Notes: generated from the sequence alone by a model not told the origin. 64,000 nucleotides of DNA from RHLJ01 sp963974345 (GCA_963974345.1 CAXBBW010000002.1:309380-373379); one strand, 5' to 3'. Positions 17,101 to 26,016 are shown, numbered from the stretch's first letter. A program made the numbers and translations.

Positions 17101-18591
17101 ATCGATCTTGAAACCAACATATTAACCTTTCCAAATTCTGGTGAACTCCCAGATGACACATGGACACTTCGTAATGCTGTTGAAGGCATTCAAATATTTG
17201 GTGGTATTGGTTCAGGTAAAACATCTGGATCAGGTGCTACACTCGCCAAGAAATATCTAAAACTTGGGCTTGGTGGATTGGTTCTTACCGTAAAACCTGA
17301 TGAGAAAAATACATGGGTTGAGTATTGTAAAGAGACCAATCGCCTAGATGATCTTATTATCTTAGAAAGAGACGGAGATCACCAATTCAACTTTCTTGAT
17401 TATGAATATAATAGAACAGGTGAAGGCTCAGGGATTACAGATAATATCGTCAATGTTCTAAAAACTGTTATAAACTCTGGAAAATCAGATCAAGGACAAC
17501 GGACTAATGAAGGGTTTTGGGAAGATGCTCTCGATATGCTTTTGTTCAATACCGTTGACCTTTGTGTATTGGCTTTTGGAAAACTAAAAATTGATGACCT
17601 TTACCATGCAGTTCAAAACCTTCCTAAGTCTGAATCAGAAGTTGTCCAACCGACGGCAGATAGTAGTGATCCTTTTGCCCGTATTCTTTATAAAGCCAAG
17701 CTGAATATTGCTAGGAAAGCAGAGCAAAGAAAACGACAGTACTTAAAAGGCAATCCAGGCTTAGACTACGATGTCAAAACAGACAAAGAGTTGGCCGCTT
17801 TTAAAAAAGTCATGCATTATTTTATGTCTGACTTTCCGGGGCTAAGCGACAAAACACGCTCAGTTGTTGAGCACTCTTTCTTTGGCTTACTCTTTCGTCT
17901 TATTCGAGAACCGATTAAAACTTTGATATGCTCCCCTACTCCAAACTTCTCCCCTAATGATTGTTTCAAAGGAAAAATCATACTGATTAATCTACCGATT
18001 AAGCAGTTCGACAAGGTTGGTCGTGATGCACAAATCTTATTCAAGTACGTCTGGCAAAGAGCCATGGAGCGCAGGACAAAATCCAATAATGAAGCACCTG
18101 TTTTTCTATGGGCAGATGAGGCTCAGAATTTTCTACATGAACATGATATTGATTATCAAGCAACAGCCCGAAGTTCTAAAGTATGTACCGTCTATCTGAC
18201 ACAAAATATTCCCAACTATTATGCTCACTTGGGAGGGCGATCAGGTGAGTTTCGAGTAAAGAGTTTTCTTGGGACAATGGGGACTAAAATCTTTCATGCG
18301 AACGCTGATATGGAGACCAATAGATATGCTTCTGATTTGATCGGTCAACAAGAGATTTGGAAGGAGAATAAAGGCTCTCAATTTGTCGGCGGATTCACCA
18401 TGTCCGAAGGTTCTTCTCAAGACAGAGATTTTATTATTCACCCCGAAGATTTTACAGCTATGAGAACGGGTGGACCGATTAATAAATATCTGGTAGATGC
18501 CAGAATTCACAGACAGGGATTTCCATGGTTTTCCAGTTCAAGAAATGACAGAAAAATATCCTTTAAACAATCCATTAATAACAACAAATAA
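17101..18591 (+). CDS. VirD4/TraG-type coupling protein ATPase (start codon unclear)
   Basis: Conjugative coupling protein that would link the relaxosome to a secretion channel. In this frame the residues before the first ATG/GTG/TTG codon contain an essential Walker A, GGIGSGKTSGSG, at about 17203-17238, so the TTG at 17278 cannot be the true start. The open frame begins after a stop at 17083 and has no ATG, GTG or TTG before the Walker A. A start at ATC 17101, ATA 17119, or a frameshift from the upstream gene is needed. Walker B is FLWADEAQNF. No N-terminal membrane segments are seen, so it is the soluble TraM-recognition type. The relaxase gene follows after one membrane-protein gene. Confidence 0.72.
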   Translation: MDLETNILTFPNSGELPDDTWTLRNAVEGIQIFGGIGSGKTSGSGATLAKKYLKLGLGGLVLTVKPDEKNTWVEYCKETNRLDDLIILERDGDHQFNFLDYEYNRTGEGSGITDNIVNVLKTVINSGKSDQGQRTNEGFWEDALDMLLFNTVDLCVLAFGKLKIDDLYHAVQNLPKSESEVVQPTADSSDPFARILYKAKLNIARKAEQRKRQYLKGNPGLDYDVKTDKELAAFKKVMHYFMSDFPGLSDKTRSVVEHSFFGLLFRLIREPIKTLICSPTPNFSPNDCFKGKIILINLPIKQFDKVGRDAQILFKYVWQRAMERRTKSNNEAPVFLWADEAQNFLHEHDIDYQATARSSKVCTVYLTQNIPNYYAHLGGRSGEFRVKSFLGTMGTKIFHANADMETNRYASDLIGQQEIWKENKGSQFVGGFTMSEGSSQDRDFIIHPEDFTAMRTGGPINKYLVDARIHRQGFPWFSSSRNDRKISFKQSINNNK

Positions 18592-18602
18592 CGAGGTACA
18601 AC

Positions 18603-19364
18603 ATGAAACAAAAATCATACTTTAAACAAGTGTTTAGACGGACAAATTTTAAACTCGGGTTTCTGTCTTTCTTTTATAGTATTTGTTCAGTTCCCCGACT
18701 TCTCCTTGAGGTCTTTTTAAGAAAAAATATGGGATCGAGATACTTCAGTTTTGGTCTTAGTATTATTCTCTTTTCATTCTTTCTCGTAACGCTACTTTTT
18801 AGTGCATTTTCTAAGGCAGCTGCCTATTCTGCTCTTGGCAGTAATGGATATGCTCTAGGTATTTTCGGCATATTATTTTTTGTATTTGCGAACAAAAGAC
18901 GCTCTGAAATAAATAGTGATCCAACCCATGTAAGCTTTGATGAATTCAGTTTATCAACAGGTGAATTGACAGGGTGGTTTAAGTCAAAAAAAGAGAATGG
19001 AGCAAGTTTACGAACGATTGAGATTTGGCTTGAACCCCTTCCCTTTCTCGTTGGTGGATTGGTTCTTTTATTGTTCCCAATTAGCAGATTGCTCGGATTA
19101 ATCTTTCTCCTTTGTAGCATCCTTTATTCATTGAGTTACATGGGAGCTTATGCCCTTGCCAGAGATTTCATCATGGATAAAATTGATGAAAAAATTGCCG
19201 GAGAGGAAATGGGACAAGCTCTTAAATCTGGGTTTTCTGGACATGAAGCGAGAGGCTTTACAAACCGCTCACCAATACCATCGAATGAAGAGCATAGAGA
19301 ACAGCTCTACAAACTGATTTTAAAGCGAGATAAATCTGGCGAGCCTACTTCAGTCGCCGAATAG
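18603..19364 (+). CDS. Membrane protein of the mobilization region
   Basis: The 253-residue protein has hydrophobic segments at roughly residues 45-75, 75-100 and 140-180 (SIILFSFFLVTLLF, YALGIFGILFFVFANKRR, LVGGLVLLLFPISRLLGLI). The C-terminal 75 residues are soluble and charged. I do not recognise it. It starts 11 bases after the coupling protein and precedes the oriT-like region, so a role as membrane anchor for the coupling protein, which lacks its own membrane segments, is a reasonable guess. Confidence 0.65.
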   Translation: MKQKSYFKQVFRRTNFKLGFLSFFYSICSVPRLLLEVFLRKNMGSRYFSFGLSIILFSFFLVTLLFSAFSKAAAYSALGSNGYALGIFGILFFVFANKRRSEINSDPTHVSFDEFSLSTGELTGWFKSKKENGASLRTIEIWLEPLPFLVGGLVLLLFPISRLLGLIFLLCSILYSLSYMGAYALARDFIMDKIDEKIAGEEMGQALKSGFSGHEARGFTNRSPIPSNEEHREQLYKLILKRDKSGEPTSVAE

Positions 19365-19367
19365 AAA

Positions 19368-19515
19368 TGACAGTGCGTAAGCCATGTTCCATCTGTCCAA
19401 AGCACTGCTTAGGGGAGATGTCTGATAGAATTGCGCACTGTTCAACCATACGCACTGTCACTTGTTAGTGACACCTTATAAACCACGTTCCGCACATCGT
19501 GTATAGCGGACGTGG
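19368..19515 (+). other. Candidate origin of transfer (oriT)
   Basis: This 225-base non-coding gap before the relaxase has layered repeats. TGACAGTGCGTA (19368) is repeated inverted as TACGCACTGTCA (19449), with a third GCGCACTG between. TGTCAC-TTGTTA-GTGACA is at 19456-19473. CCACGTTCCGC (19483) faces GCGGACGTGG (19506) across the loop ACATCGTGTATA. Next to the right arm is GTGTATAGC, which resembles the nic region of MobF plasmids such as R388 (TCTATAGC); that comparison is from memory. Location directly before a MobF relaxase is the usual place for oriT. Confidence 0.6.
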
Positions 19516-19589
19516 TGGGCGTAACATTCAGTATTTATCTATGAAATAATACCGCCTCGTTTCACCAAGATACAAAGAATGAATTCAGC

Positions 19590-22262
19590 ATGATTAGAAT
19601 GTTTCAGAGCCAGACTGCTGGGCAAGCCAAAACTTATTTTAATGAGGCTCTCAGTAAGGCTGACTATTATATAAATGACCAAGAATTAAACGGACGCTTT
19701 CATGGAAAACTGTCCGCTCGTCTTGGTATTGAAAATGACATTGTTGATCGTGATGTTTTTCACAATTTGTGTGATAATATTCATCCCAAGACAGGGGAAA
19801 ACCTTACCCCCCGAACAGTAGAAAATCGCAGGGTTGGATATGACATTTCTTTTCATTGTCCAAAGTCTGTCTCCATCCTTCACGCCTTCGGTGATGACGA
19901 CAGAGTTTTAGATTCATTTCGAAAAAGTATTCATGAGACAATGCGAGAAATGGAAGCTGATATGCAGACCAGAGTTCGAATTGACGGACAAAATCATGAT
20001 CGTGATACGGGGGAATTACTTTGGACAGATTTTATACATCAAACGGCTCGTCCAGTTGATGACAATCCCCCTGATCCACATTTGCATTGTCACTGTTTTA
20101 CGTTCAATGCAACGTGGGATAAAACTGAAAATCGGATCAAGGCAGGACAGTTCCATAACATCAAAAGAGATATGCCTTGGTACCAAGCCAGATTTCAGAA
20201 ACGCCTTGCCGATAAACTGTCTGAACTGGGTTATGGGATACGAAAAACGGGCAGAAGTTTTGAGGTGTCAATCGTTCCCCAAAAAGCGATTGAACACTTC
20301 TCAAAACGCACCAATGCGATTGGTCAGACGGCAAAGGAATTAGGTATTACTGATCCAGAAGAATTGGATCAATTAGGGGCACGCACCAGAGGCAAAAAAC
20401 AATCGTCAAGATCAATGCCCGAGCTTAAAAAGTTATGGGTTGGGCAACTTAAAAATGCAGGGATAGATCACCGCTTAAATGAAGAGACTGAAACGACTAT
20501 TCGAAACCTGAATTCAGAGCAATGTATTGACCATGCTTTGGCTCATTCATTTGCCAGAAAATCGGTTGAAAGAGATCGCCGAATCTTAGCTGAAGGATAC
20601 CTGCATGGCATCGATTCAAGAGCCGTTACTTTAAGTGATATTGACCACACCTTTAACACGGATGATAGAGTGTTCAAAGTGCCTGATGGGAAGGATAAGT
20701 TATGTACGACTATTCCTGTGCAAGCGGAAGAAAAACGCATGGTAAAATTAGCTAAAGATATGCGTGGAACGGTTAGTCCTATTCGCCCGAATATTGCTGA
20801 TAATGTGCTGAGTAATTTAAATGATGAACAGATCGTTGCCGTCAATCATGTATTAAAATCTCCTGATCGTTTAATGATGCTTCGTGGTGGAGCCGGCACA
20901 GGTAAAACCACCATGATGAAAACGGCTGTAAGGCTCATAGAAGAGACTAGACGACAAGTCCATGCCTTTGCCCCTACTGCGGATGCCTCAAGAGATATGT
21001 TGCGCTCTGAGGGCTTTGAAAGGGCTGATACCGTTGCACGTTTATTAAAAGACGTGGAGATTCAAGCTGAAATTCAAAACCAAGTCATCTGGGTTGATGA
21101 AGCAGGAATGCTGGGCACTAAAGATATGAGTGACATTTTAGAGTTAGCTGATGATCTGGATGCCCGTGTGATATTGACGGGCGATACCCGTCAACACACC
21201 GCCGTTCAACGTGGTGATGCCATGCGAATTTTGAGACAGGTGGCAGGAATACCAATTCCTTCGGTCAATCGTATTTATCGTCAAAAGGGTAAAGAATATC
21301 GAGAAGCTGTTGAAGCGATCAGTGCAGGAGATATATCGACTGGTTTTAACAAACTGGAGTCATTGGGATCAATAGAAGAGCTTGAATCAAAAGATGTATC
21401 CAAGCGATTGGCAGAAGATTACTTAAAAACTCAACAAGAAAATAGGACTGCACTGGTGATTTCACCTACAAATGAGCAAGCCCAATTAGTGACAGAGAAT
21501 ATCCGCCAAGGGCTGAAGGATAATGGCTCATTAGAAAAGAAAGACCGCTCCTACTCTCGTCTGAAAAATCTTTATTACTCTAGTGCTCAAAAAGAAGACT
21601 GGCGTTCTTATAGTGTAGGTCAGGTTATTCAGCTTCATCAAAATATGCCTGGCTTGAAAAAAGGCTCACAAGCCAAGATTATCAAAGCCGATAAAGAAGG
21701 CATAGAGATGATGCAAAATGTTCAATCTCATACGCTTGATCTCGCTCGTCCCGATGACTTTGATGTTTACCATTCTTTTGAAATTAATCTTTCAAAAGGT
21801 GATCGCATTCGTATTACTAAGAACAGCTTTGATAAGAATGGCCGTCGCCTGAACAATGGTAAAATATTAGAAGTGGATAGCTTTAGCCGTCAGGGTGATG
21901 TCCGATTGAAAACCCCTGATCGCAAGAATGGGGCAGTTTATGAAATTGATAGAGATTTCGGCAACTTCAATCATGCCTATTGTATCACCTCTTATGCCTC
22001 ACAAGGTAAAACGATAGATAGAGTATTGATTGCTCAACCGTCTGCCACCTTCCCTGCGTCGAACATGAAACAGTTCTATGTATCGGTATCCCGTGGACGT
22101 GAGGCTGTGAAAATATATACAGATGATAAGCAAGACCTTTTACAAACAATCCATAAAGAGGGTGATCGTATGTCGGTTCATGAGCTAGAGGCGTTAGATC
22201 AAAGCCGAACTCAAAATAAATCTAAAACGCTAAATAAAGGTGATTATGAACCGGATATCTAA
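19590..22262 (+). CDS. MobF conjugative relaxase-helicase (TraI/TrwC family)
   Basis: The 890-residue protein nicks oriT and unwinds DNA for transfer. Catalytic tyrosines are Tyr16 and Tyr26/27 (TYFNEALSKADYY). The three-histidine metal site is PHLHCHCF at about 163-170. The relaxase domain runs to about residue 300. The helicase has Walker A GGAGTGKTT (about 432), Walker B VIWVDEAGML and a C-terminal UvrD-like domain with SYASQGKTIDRV and VSVSRGREAVKIYT. The length is at the short end for MobF. It starts just after the oriT-like repeats and with the coupling protein forms the DNA-processing part of a transfer system. A small gene overlaps its end. Confidence 0.95.
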   Translation: MIRMFQSQTAGQAKTYFNEALSKADYYINDQELNGRFHGKLSARLGIENDIVDRDVFHNLCDNIHPKTGENLTPRTVENRRVGYDISFHCPKSVSILHAFGDDDRVLDSFRKSIHETMREMEADMQTRVRIDGQNHDRDTGELLWTDFIHQTARPVDDNPPDPHLHCHCFTFNATWDKTENRIKAGQFHNIKRDMPWYQARFQKRLADKLSELGYGIRKTGRSFEVSIVPQKAIEHFSKRTNAIGQTAKELGITDPEELDQLGARTRGKKQSSRSMPELKKLWVGQLKNAGIDHRLNEETETTIRNLNSEQCIDHALAHSFARKSVERDRRILAEGYLHGIDSRAVTLSDIDHTFNTDDRVFKVPDGKDKLCTTIPVQAEEKRMVKLAKDMRGTVSPIRPNIADNVLSNLNDEQIVAVNHVLKSPDRLMMLRGGAGTGKTTMMKTAVRLIEETRRQVHAFAPTADASRDMLRSEGFERADTVARLLKDVEIQAEIQNQVIWVDEAGMLGTKDMSDILELADDLDARVILTGDTRQHTAVQRGDAMRILRQVAGIPIPSVNRIYRQKGKEYREAVEAISAGDISTGFNKLESLGSIEELESKDVSKRLAEDYLKTQQENRTALVISPTNEQAQLVTENIRQGLKDNGSLEKKDRSYSRLKNLYYSSAQKEDWRSYSVGQVIQLHQNMPGLKKGSQAKIIKADKEGIEMMQNVQSHTLDLARPDDFDVYHSFEINLSKGDRIRITKNSFDKNGRRLNNGKILEVDSFSRQGDVRLKTPDRKNGAVYEIDRDFGNFNHAYCITSYASQGKTIDRVLIAQPSATFPASNMKQFYVSVSRGREAVKIYTDDKQDLLQTIHKEGDRMSVHELEALDQSRTQNKSKTLNKGDYEPDI

Positions 22263-22635
22263 AGAGATATTGGCTGAACTGGATGGAAAAGATAAAGAGG
22301 AGTTAGAAGAGAATGGTTTTAAGTCAGGGAATAGTGGGACTGTAGATTTTATCAAGCAAGATGGATCACGCCAGATGTTTCCCTACTCTCAGCTTATCAC
22401 TGCTTGGACAGAAAAAACAGATGAGCATAATCTCATCAAACTTTTCTTCTCCACTCATCATGTAACCTTGAAAGGGTACCACTTAAACTCGTTGTATGAG
22501 CTTATCAGACAACAGAATTTAGAAATTGTGATAGCTCAAGATGAGCGGTATTTAAATACCTCGAAAGACAATCAACCTTATGTCATTGAAATTGATATCG
22601 AGTGGAAGGGGAATGGAAAAGAAAGATTATCTTAA
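22246..22635 (+). CDS. Hypothetical protein overlapping the relaxase end
   Basis: The ATG at 22246 has an AAAGG sequence about five bases upstream and overlaps the relaxase stop by 17 bases, suggesting translational coupling. The 129-residue soluble protein has GTVDFIKQDGSRQMFPYSQL and an HHVTLKGYHLNSLYELI segment. I do not recognise it. Its neighbour on the right runs the other way and nearly touches it (stop-to-stop overlap). Confidence 0.6.
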   Translation: MNRISKEILAELDGKDKEELEENGFKSGNSGTVDFIKQDGSRQMFPYSQLITAWTEKTDEHNLIKLFFSTHHVTLKGYHLNSLYELIRQQNLEIVIAQDERYLNTSKDNQPYVIEIDIEWKGNGKERLS

Positions 22636-22874
22636 ATCTCAAGCGTGGGTATAGGACCTCTTTTTTCTTCTTTCTCCAAGAAGGCTCTTACTCTTTTGCC
22701 CGCCCATTCACCATCTGGGCGGTGGTCATCTGGATCACCCATGCTTTCAACTATTTTATCAAACTCTTCTTGAGTGATATCAATTGTATCATCAGAATCG
22801 AGGATAGTTTCTGTTTCTTTTACCATGAAAAATGATTTTAGATTATTTCTCAATAAAGTTATTAAAGAACACAT
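22632..22874 (-). CDS. Small acidic protein nested on the end of the GAF-like gene
   Basis: I start it at the ATG reading CSLITLLRNN because an AGGAG sequence lies nine bases upstream, inside the preceding gene, and because two paralogues (25255 and 25747) keep the same overlap and a related start (MSS). An alternative start at 22826 gives an acidic 64-residue protein. The body has ITQEEFDKIVESMGDPDDHRPDGEW and a charged end. I do not recognise it. Overlap with the GAF-like gene implies coupled translation; the two products may form a pair. Confidence 0.55.
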   Translation of the reverse strand: MCSLITLLRNNLKSFFMVKETETILDSDDTIDITQEEFDKIVESMGDPDDHRPDGEWAGKRVRAFLEKEEKRGPIPTLEI

Positions 22875-24000
22875 AAGCAAATGCTCCTGCAATTGGAGAG
22901 GCTATACTCAACATATACTGTACCAGCTTAAGTGTCCTTGTATCAACAATAAAGCGTTCTTTTTTACTCTCAATATTTAATACTCCAACTGGTTTCCGGT
23001 TTTCCCCCTCGCCCCACATCAATAAAACTGAAATAAAGCTTCTAAAATGATCCTCTTTATCTTGGAATATTTCTTTAAAGCGTTCTTCTGCTTTTTCTGG
23101 AACATCTTTCCTGAACGAACTGTAATTCTTAGGATCTGGTACATATTGAGAAAAAATTCTCTTCTCTGATACTTTGTCTTTTCTTGAAATCCATCTCTGC
23201 AAAAGTACTTGAGCTCCGGGCAAAGATTTATCTATTGAATTAGGTACTTTAAAAAAACATGGCTCGTGCCCTCTTTCCTCTGCCTTTTCGCTAAATCCAA
23301 TCAATAATAGATTGTATAGTGTCTCTTCCCTAGAAATTTCATCTTTCCCTTCATATAAATCATAAATACCACTTGAGTTTGAAACAGAACACTTGTTGAG
23401 CGTTTTGATAATATCTTTCTCTGCTTTTTGTCCTGAAACTTTAACCATTAAATTACACGCAATGTCATAAGAGGTTTCTACAGCTTCATTATTTCTTTTA
23501 CTCAAATCTCCTATTATAAATTGAATAGAATTTTCGAGTAACCTTGAAAACTCTTTGAACTCTGAATCCCATTTTGCAATATCCCAATCCTGCCATCCAT
23601 CTGTTGGTTTAATTTCAGTAAAATATTCGATGTACTCAGAAAGTCGACCTATAGTTAGAACTGTTGCTATTCGTTTAGAAAATATTGAAACAAAGAAGTG
23701 CCCTAACATTGGTAATGCCATCAATAATATTAGGCAAAAAATAAATGTGAATGATTTTAAAAACTCCTGCCCCATCCAAATACCTGCAAATGCGGCAAAA
23801 ATTGGAGCCGAAGGTGTGATTATAGTACTTATAGTTCTTATAAGTTTTAAGCGACTGGGTTTCTCTTCAAAATGATTAACTAATCGTTTGGGTAGTAACT
23901 GCTTTATCTTATTCGAACTTAAAATTCTTAGGGCTTTCCATTTCTTTTTAAACCATCCTTGTTGTTTTTGTTCAGCTATTTGGTCGCTTTCATCACTCAT
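22843..24000 (-). CDS. Membrane protein with C-terminal GAF-like domain
   Basis: The 385-residue product has two hydrophobic helices at about residues 55-105 (TISTIITPSAPIFAAF, FTFIFCLILLMALPMLG), a soluble region, and a C-terminal segment (FRSFISVLLMW, GVLNIESKKERFI) with a GAF-fold pattern. It ends in another hydrophobic helix (MLSIASPIAGAFAYVFF). GAF domains bind small molecules or mediate signalling; the ligand here is unknown. It is the intact copy of a family that also exists as two broken copies at 24963 and 25664. It is followed by the small overlapping gene at 22874 on the same strand. Confidence 0.6.
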   Translation of the reverse strand: MSDESDQIAEQKQQGWFKKKWKALRILSSNKIKQLLPKRLVNHFEEKPSRLKLIRTISTIITPSAPIFAAFAGIWMGQEFLKSFTFIFCLILLMALPMLGHFFVSIFSKRIATVLTIGRLSEYIEYFTEIKPTDGWQDWDIAKWDSEFKEFSRLLENSIQFIIGDLSKRNNEAVETSYDIACNLMVKVSGQKAEKDIIKTLNKCSVSNSSGIYDLYEGKDEISREETLYNLLLIGFSEKAEERGHEPCFFKVPNSIDKSLPGAQVLLQRWISRKDKVSEKRIFSQYVPDPKNYSSFRKDVPEKAEERFKEIFQDKEDHFRSFISVLLMWGEGENRKPVGVLNIESKKERFIVDTRTLKLVQYMLSIASPIAGAFAYVFFNNFIEK

Positions 24001-24072
24001 ATCATTGTCTGTTATTCATTAGACTCAGATTAAGGTAATCAAAAATTTTGCTCAAAAGAATTGATCTAAGTT

Positions 24073-24291
24073 TCAGATACCTACGATTAAAGTGATTAAC
24101 AACCCCATCTGAACAGCAAACGCCACATAAATTCTGTTTAGAATTCTTACTTCCAATTTTGCCAAAGCTGTTTCTAAGTCTTCACTATCTAAAAGACCAT
24201 TTGTCCGAGCCTAAATAACTCGGACAATGGCTTTGATCTGTTTTTGAGAAAATCTGGCTTTTCTCAGTATGTTTTCTACTGAATAACTCAT
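24073..24291 (-). pseudogene. Broken copy of the 77-residue coiled membrane protein at 26031
   Basis: The frame is colinear with the intact gene at 26031-26264 (both contain LLDSEDLETALAKLEVRILNRIYV), but at 24211-24213 a GAG codon has become TAG, 26 codons in. The rest remains open to a stop at 24073. The start overlaps the stop of the gene at 24288 as ATGA, as in the intact copy. Confidence 0.8.
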
Positions 24292-24524
24292 GGCGTCATT
24301 TCATGGCTGTTCACTGGTTCGGAAGCCTTATTATTTTGCTCATCAGCTTCACGCACAACCAGTTCGATATTGAATCCAAAGAATTCAATTTTCTGGGTCA
24401 TACCCTTTTGATCTTTATGTTCCCAAGCGGCTCCAACCTTTTGCCAAAACTGCTCTCCATCTTTGTTGTCTTTAATAAAAAAGACATTGTGCGTTGGTTG
24501 TTTACTTTGTCCGTTATCAGACAT
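24288..24524 (-). CDS. Small conserved element protein, copy 1
   Basis: The 78-residue protein has the core KQPTHNVFFIKDN, FWQKVGAAWEHKD and KIEFFGFNIELVVRE. A copy at 26261-26497 is almost identical and a diverged one is at 27132-27332. I recall similar short proteins with a TH..V, W..vG.AW.HKD pattern in mobile elements of several phyla; no function is established. The 5' region contains the TGTGCGTAGT motif at 24581-24590 and an AAAGGAGTG RBS. Confidence 0.7.
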   Translation of the reverse strand: MSDNGQSKQPTHNVFFIKDNKDGEQFWQKVGAAWEHKDQKGMTQKIEFFGFNIELVVREADEQNNKASEPVNSHEMTP

Positions 24525-24580
24525 ACTTCACTCCTTTGTTTGTGGGTGGAGTAGAAATGTCTCATATGGGCTAAGAGTTG

Positions 24581-24590
24581 ACTACGCACA
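24581..24590 (-). promoter_or_regulatory. TGTGCGTAGT motif, 56 bases upstream of the 24288 gene
   Basis: Exact match to the recurring 10-base motif, oriented towards the gene starting at 24524. Confidence 0.5.
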
Positions 24591-24660
24591 AAGAAATTTG
24601 GGAATAATCAATGAAATAGGAATATAATTAAGCCGTAAATTCAGAAAAAGCTATATCACA

Positions 24661-24987
24661 ATGGAAAAGCAGAAAATACTTACAGACTTACGAAACGATT
24701 TGTCAGGGAATATTGAAGAGAGATTTCCGGGCTTAAGCGATGAATGGAAGCAACTTACTCAAAGTGTTGGAATTGATTTTCCTGATGACGCTAAAGAAGA
24801 AATTCGTAGAAGCTTTCTATCTATTGAAGGGTTTGGGTTGAACTCAATTTTTGTTGAAGTATATGCTCCTTATAAATTTAGAGAAGAGCTATGTGAAAAG
24901 ATTCAGATTCAATTTCCAGATCAGTTAGATAAAGCAAAAGAATACGCTGAATACATTCTTTCAAGAGTGACGACCCTAAATTACTGA
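24661..24987 (+). CDS. Hypothetical protein
   Basis: A 108-residue soluble, acidic protein with WKQLTQSVGIDFPDDAK and a helical C-terminus (LDKAKEYAEYILSRV). I do not recognise it. Its last 25 bases overlap the start of the broken GAF-like copy in a different frame. It may be an intact small gene or the 5' part of a fused, frameshifted gene; the overlap suggests a deletion junction rather than a normal operon. Confidence 0.45.
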   Translation: MEKQKILTDLRNDLSGNIEERFPGLSDEWKQLTQSVGIDFPDDAKEEIRRSFLSIEGFGLNSIFVEVYAPYKFREELCEKIQIQFPDQLDKAKEYAEYILSRVTTLNY

Positions 24988-25334
24988 ACAATATTCAAGA
25001 AGTTAAGAACGTAGGTAATTTTGATGGCTTTTATCCAGATGTATCTAAAGAAGCAAAGACAAGGTTTTTTGAAATATTTTCTGAAAAAAATTCTCCAAGA
25101 AGTTTTATCTCTATACCATTATATTGGAACAAACAACTTGTTGGTGCATTGAACGTAGAAAGTAAAAGAGAAGATTTTTTAAGTGACGATGCTACTAAAG
25201 ATATGATAGACTCTACATTAGCAGTTTTAACCCCCATTTTGGGAGCTTTTGTATATGTCTTCAATTTTAACTTTATTCAAAAACCAATTAAAACATCTGT
25301 TCAAGACGAAACCAAACATACATCCGATGGCTGA
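24963..25334 (+). pseudogene. 5'-truncated copy of the GAF-like gene
   Basis: In this frame the product reads DDPKLLNNIQ and then RSFISIPLYWNKQLVGALN and ILGAFVYVF, matching the last third of the intact protein at 22843-24000 (RSFISVLLMW, GVLNIESKKERF, IAGAFAYVFF). No upstream start or N-terminal two thirds is present. It ends about 19 codons later than the intact gene, with KTSVQDETKHTSDG. Confidence 0.75.
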
Positions 25335-25512
25335 AAATAATACTACCATAGTTTCAAATGAGGAAAAAAATAAATTTGTTGAGTCTATTGGTGTGTTAGA
25401 ACCTGATAGTAATTTTGTTTATGACAACCTCAGAGAGACACTTGATCTTTTCGAGGAATTTGAGGAAGACAACGAAAATGAGACAGTTCAGCCTGAAGTA
25501 ATCTCCCTCTAA
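25255..25512 (+). CDS. Small acidic protein nested on the truncated GAF-like copy
   Basis: Start at the ATG reading SSILTLFKNQ, with GGGAG ten bases upstream inside the truncated GAF-like gene. The 85-residue protein has MAENNTTIVSNEEKN (an internal Met that could also be a start) and an acidic tail (DLFEEFEEDNENETV). It corresponds in position to 22632-22874 and 25747-26016. I do not recognise it. Confidence 0.5.
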   Translation: MSSILTLFKNQLKHLFKTKPNIHPMAENNTTIVSNEEKNKFVESIGVLEPDSNFVYDNLRETLDLFEEFEEDNENETVQPEVISL

Positions 25513-25514
25513 AC

Positions 25515-25661
25515 CTACTTAAGTAGTCCTAATAATATTGTTATTAATATTCCTGCCTGTGTAGCAAATCCTATGTATATCCTGTTTAAGATACGAACTT
25601 CCAGTTTTGCTAAAGCTGTTTCTAAGTCTTCATTATCCAAAAGTTCATTAGTTCTAGTATG
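25515..25661 (-). pseudogene. Fragment of the coiled membrane protein family (copy 3)
   Basis: Minus-strand reading LLDNEDLETALAKLEV and RILNRIYIGFATQAG matches the C-terminal 50 residues of the intact gene at 26031-26264. The N-terminal third is missing, replaced at about 25662 by the next GAF-like remnant. The stop is intact at 25515-25517. Confidence 0.75.
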
Positions 25662-25663
25662 AA

Positions 25664-25778
25664 AGATTTTTAAGTGACAGAGCAACAAAAGATATGTTGA
25701 ACTTCATTCTAGCAGTATTAACCTTTTTAACTAAGAGCTTTTGTATATGTCTTCATTAATAGGATTATTGAAAGATAG
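25664..25778 (+). pseudogene. C-terminal remnant of the GAF-like gene (copy 3)
   Basis: DFLSDRATKDMLNFILAVLT in this stretch matches DFLSDDATKDMIDSTLAVLT of the truncated copy at 24963-25334. A small frame change follows before the shared end (FVYVFINRIIER then TAG at 25776-25778). Confidence 0.7.
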
Positions 25779-26016
25779 CATTAAATCAATTTGTGGTCTT
25801 AAAAAAACCACGCTATCTAGCTATAGAACTGAAAATATGAGCACTACAGAAAAATCGGTATATAATAAAAAGATTGAAGAGGAACGTAAAAAGGCAGGAA
25901 AAAGCTACTTAGGACATTATCGTCCAAGAGAAATAGTTAGACAAGAGCAAATGAGAGAGCATCTTGCCAAACTGCATCCCGAATTTAGGACTGATAAAGA
26001 GCCAGTTGTTTCTTAA
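25747..26016 (+). CDS. Small basic protein nested on the GAF-like remnant
   Basis: ATG at 25747 (SSLIGLLKDS) with AAGAG upstream, in the same relation to the GAF-like remnant as in the other two copies. The 89-residue body is highly charged (KKIEEERKKAGKSYLGHYR, RQEQMREHLAKLHPE) and unlike the other two after the first 15 residues. An internal ATG at 25837 is an alternative start. Function unknown. Confidence 0.5.
   Translation: MSSLIGLLKDSIKSICGLKKTTLSSYRTENMSTTEKSVYNKKIEEERKKAGKSYLGHYRPREIVRQEQMREHLAKLHPEFRTDKEPVVS

Noticed and set aside
17278..18591. TTG at 17278 as start of the coupling protein
   Set aside because: It removes the Walker A loop that is encoded just upstream in the same frame.
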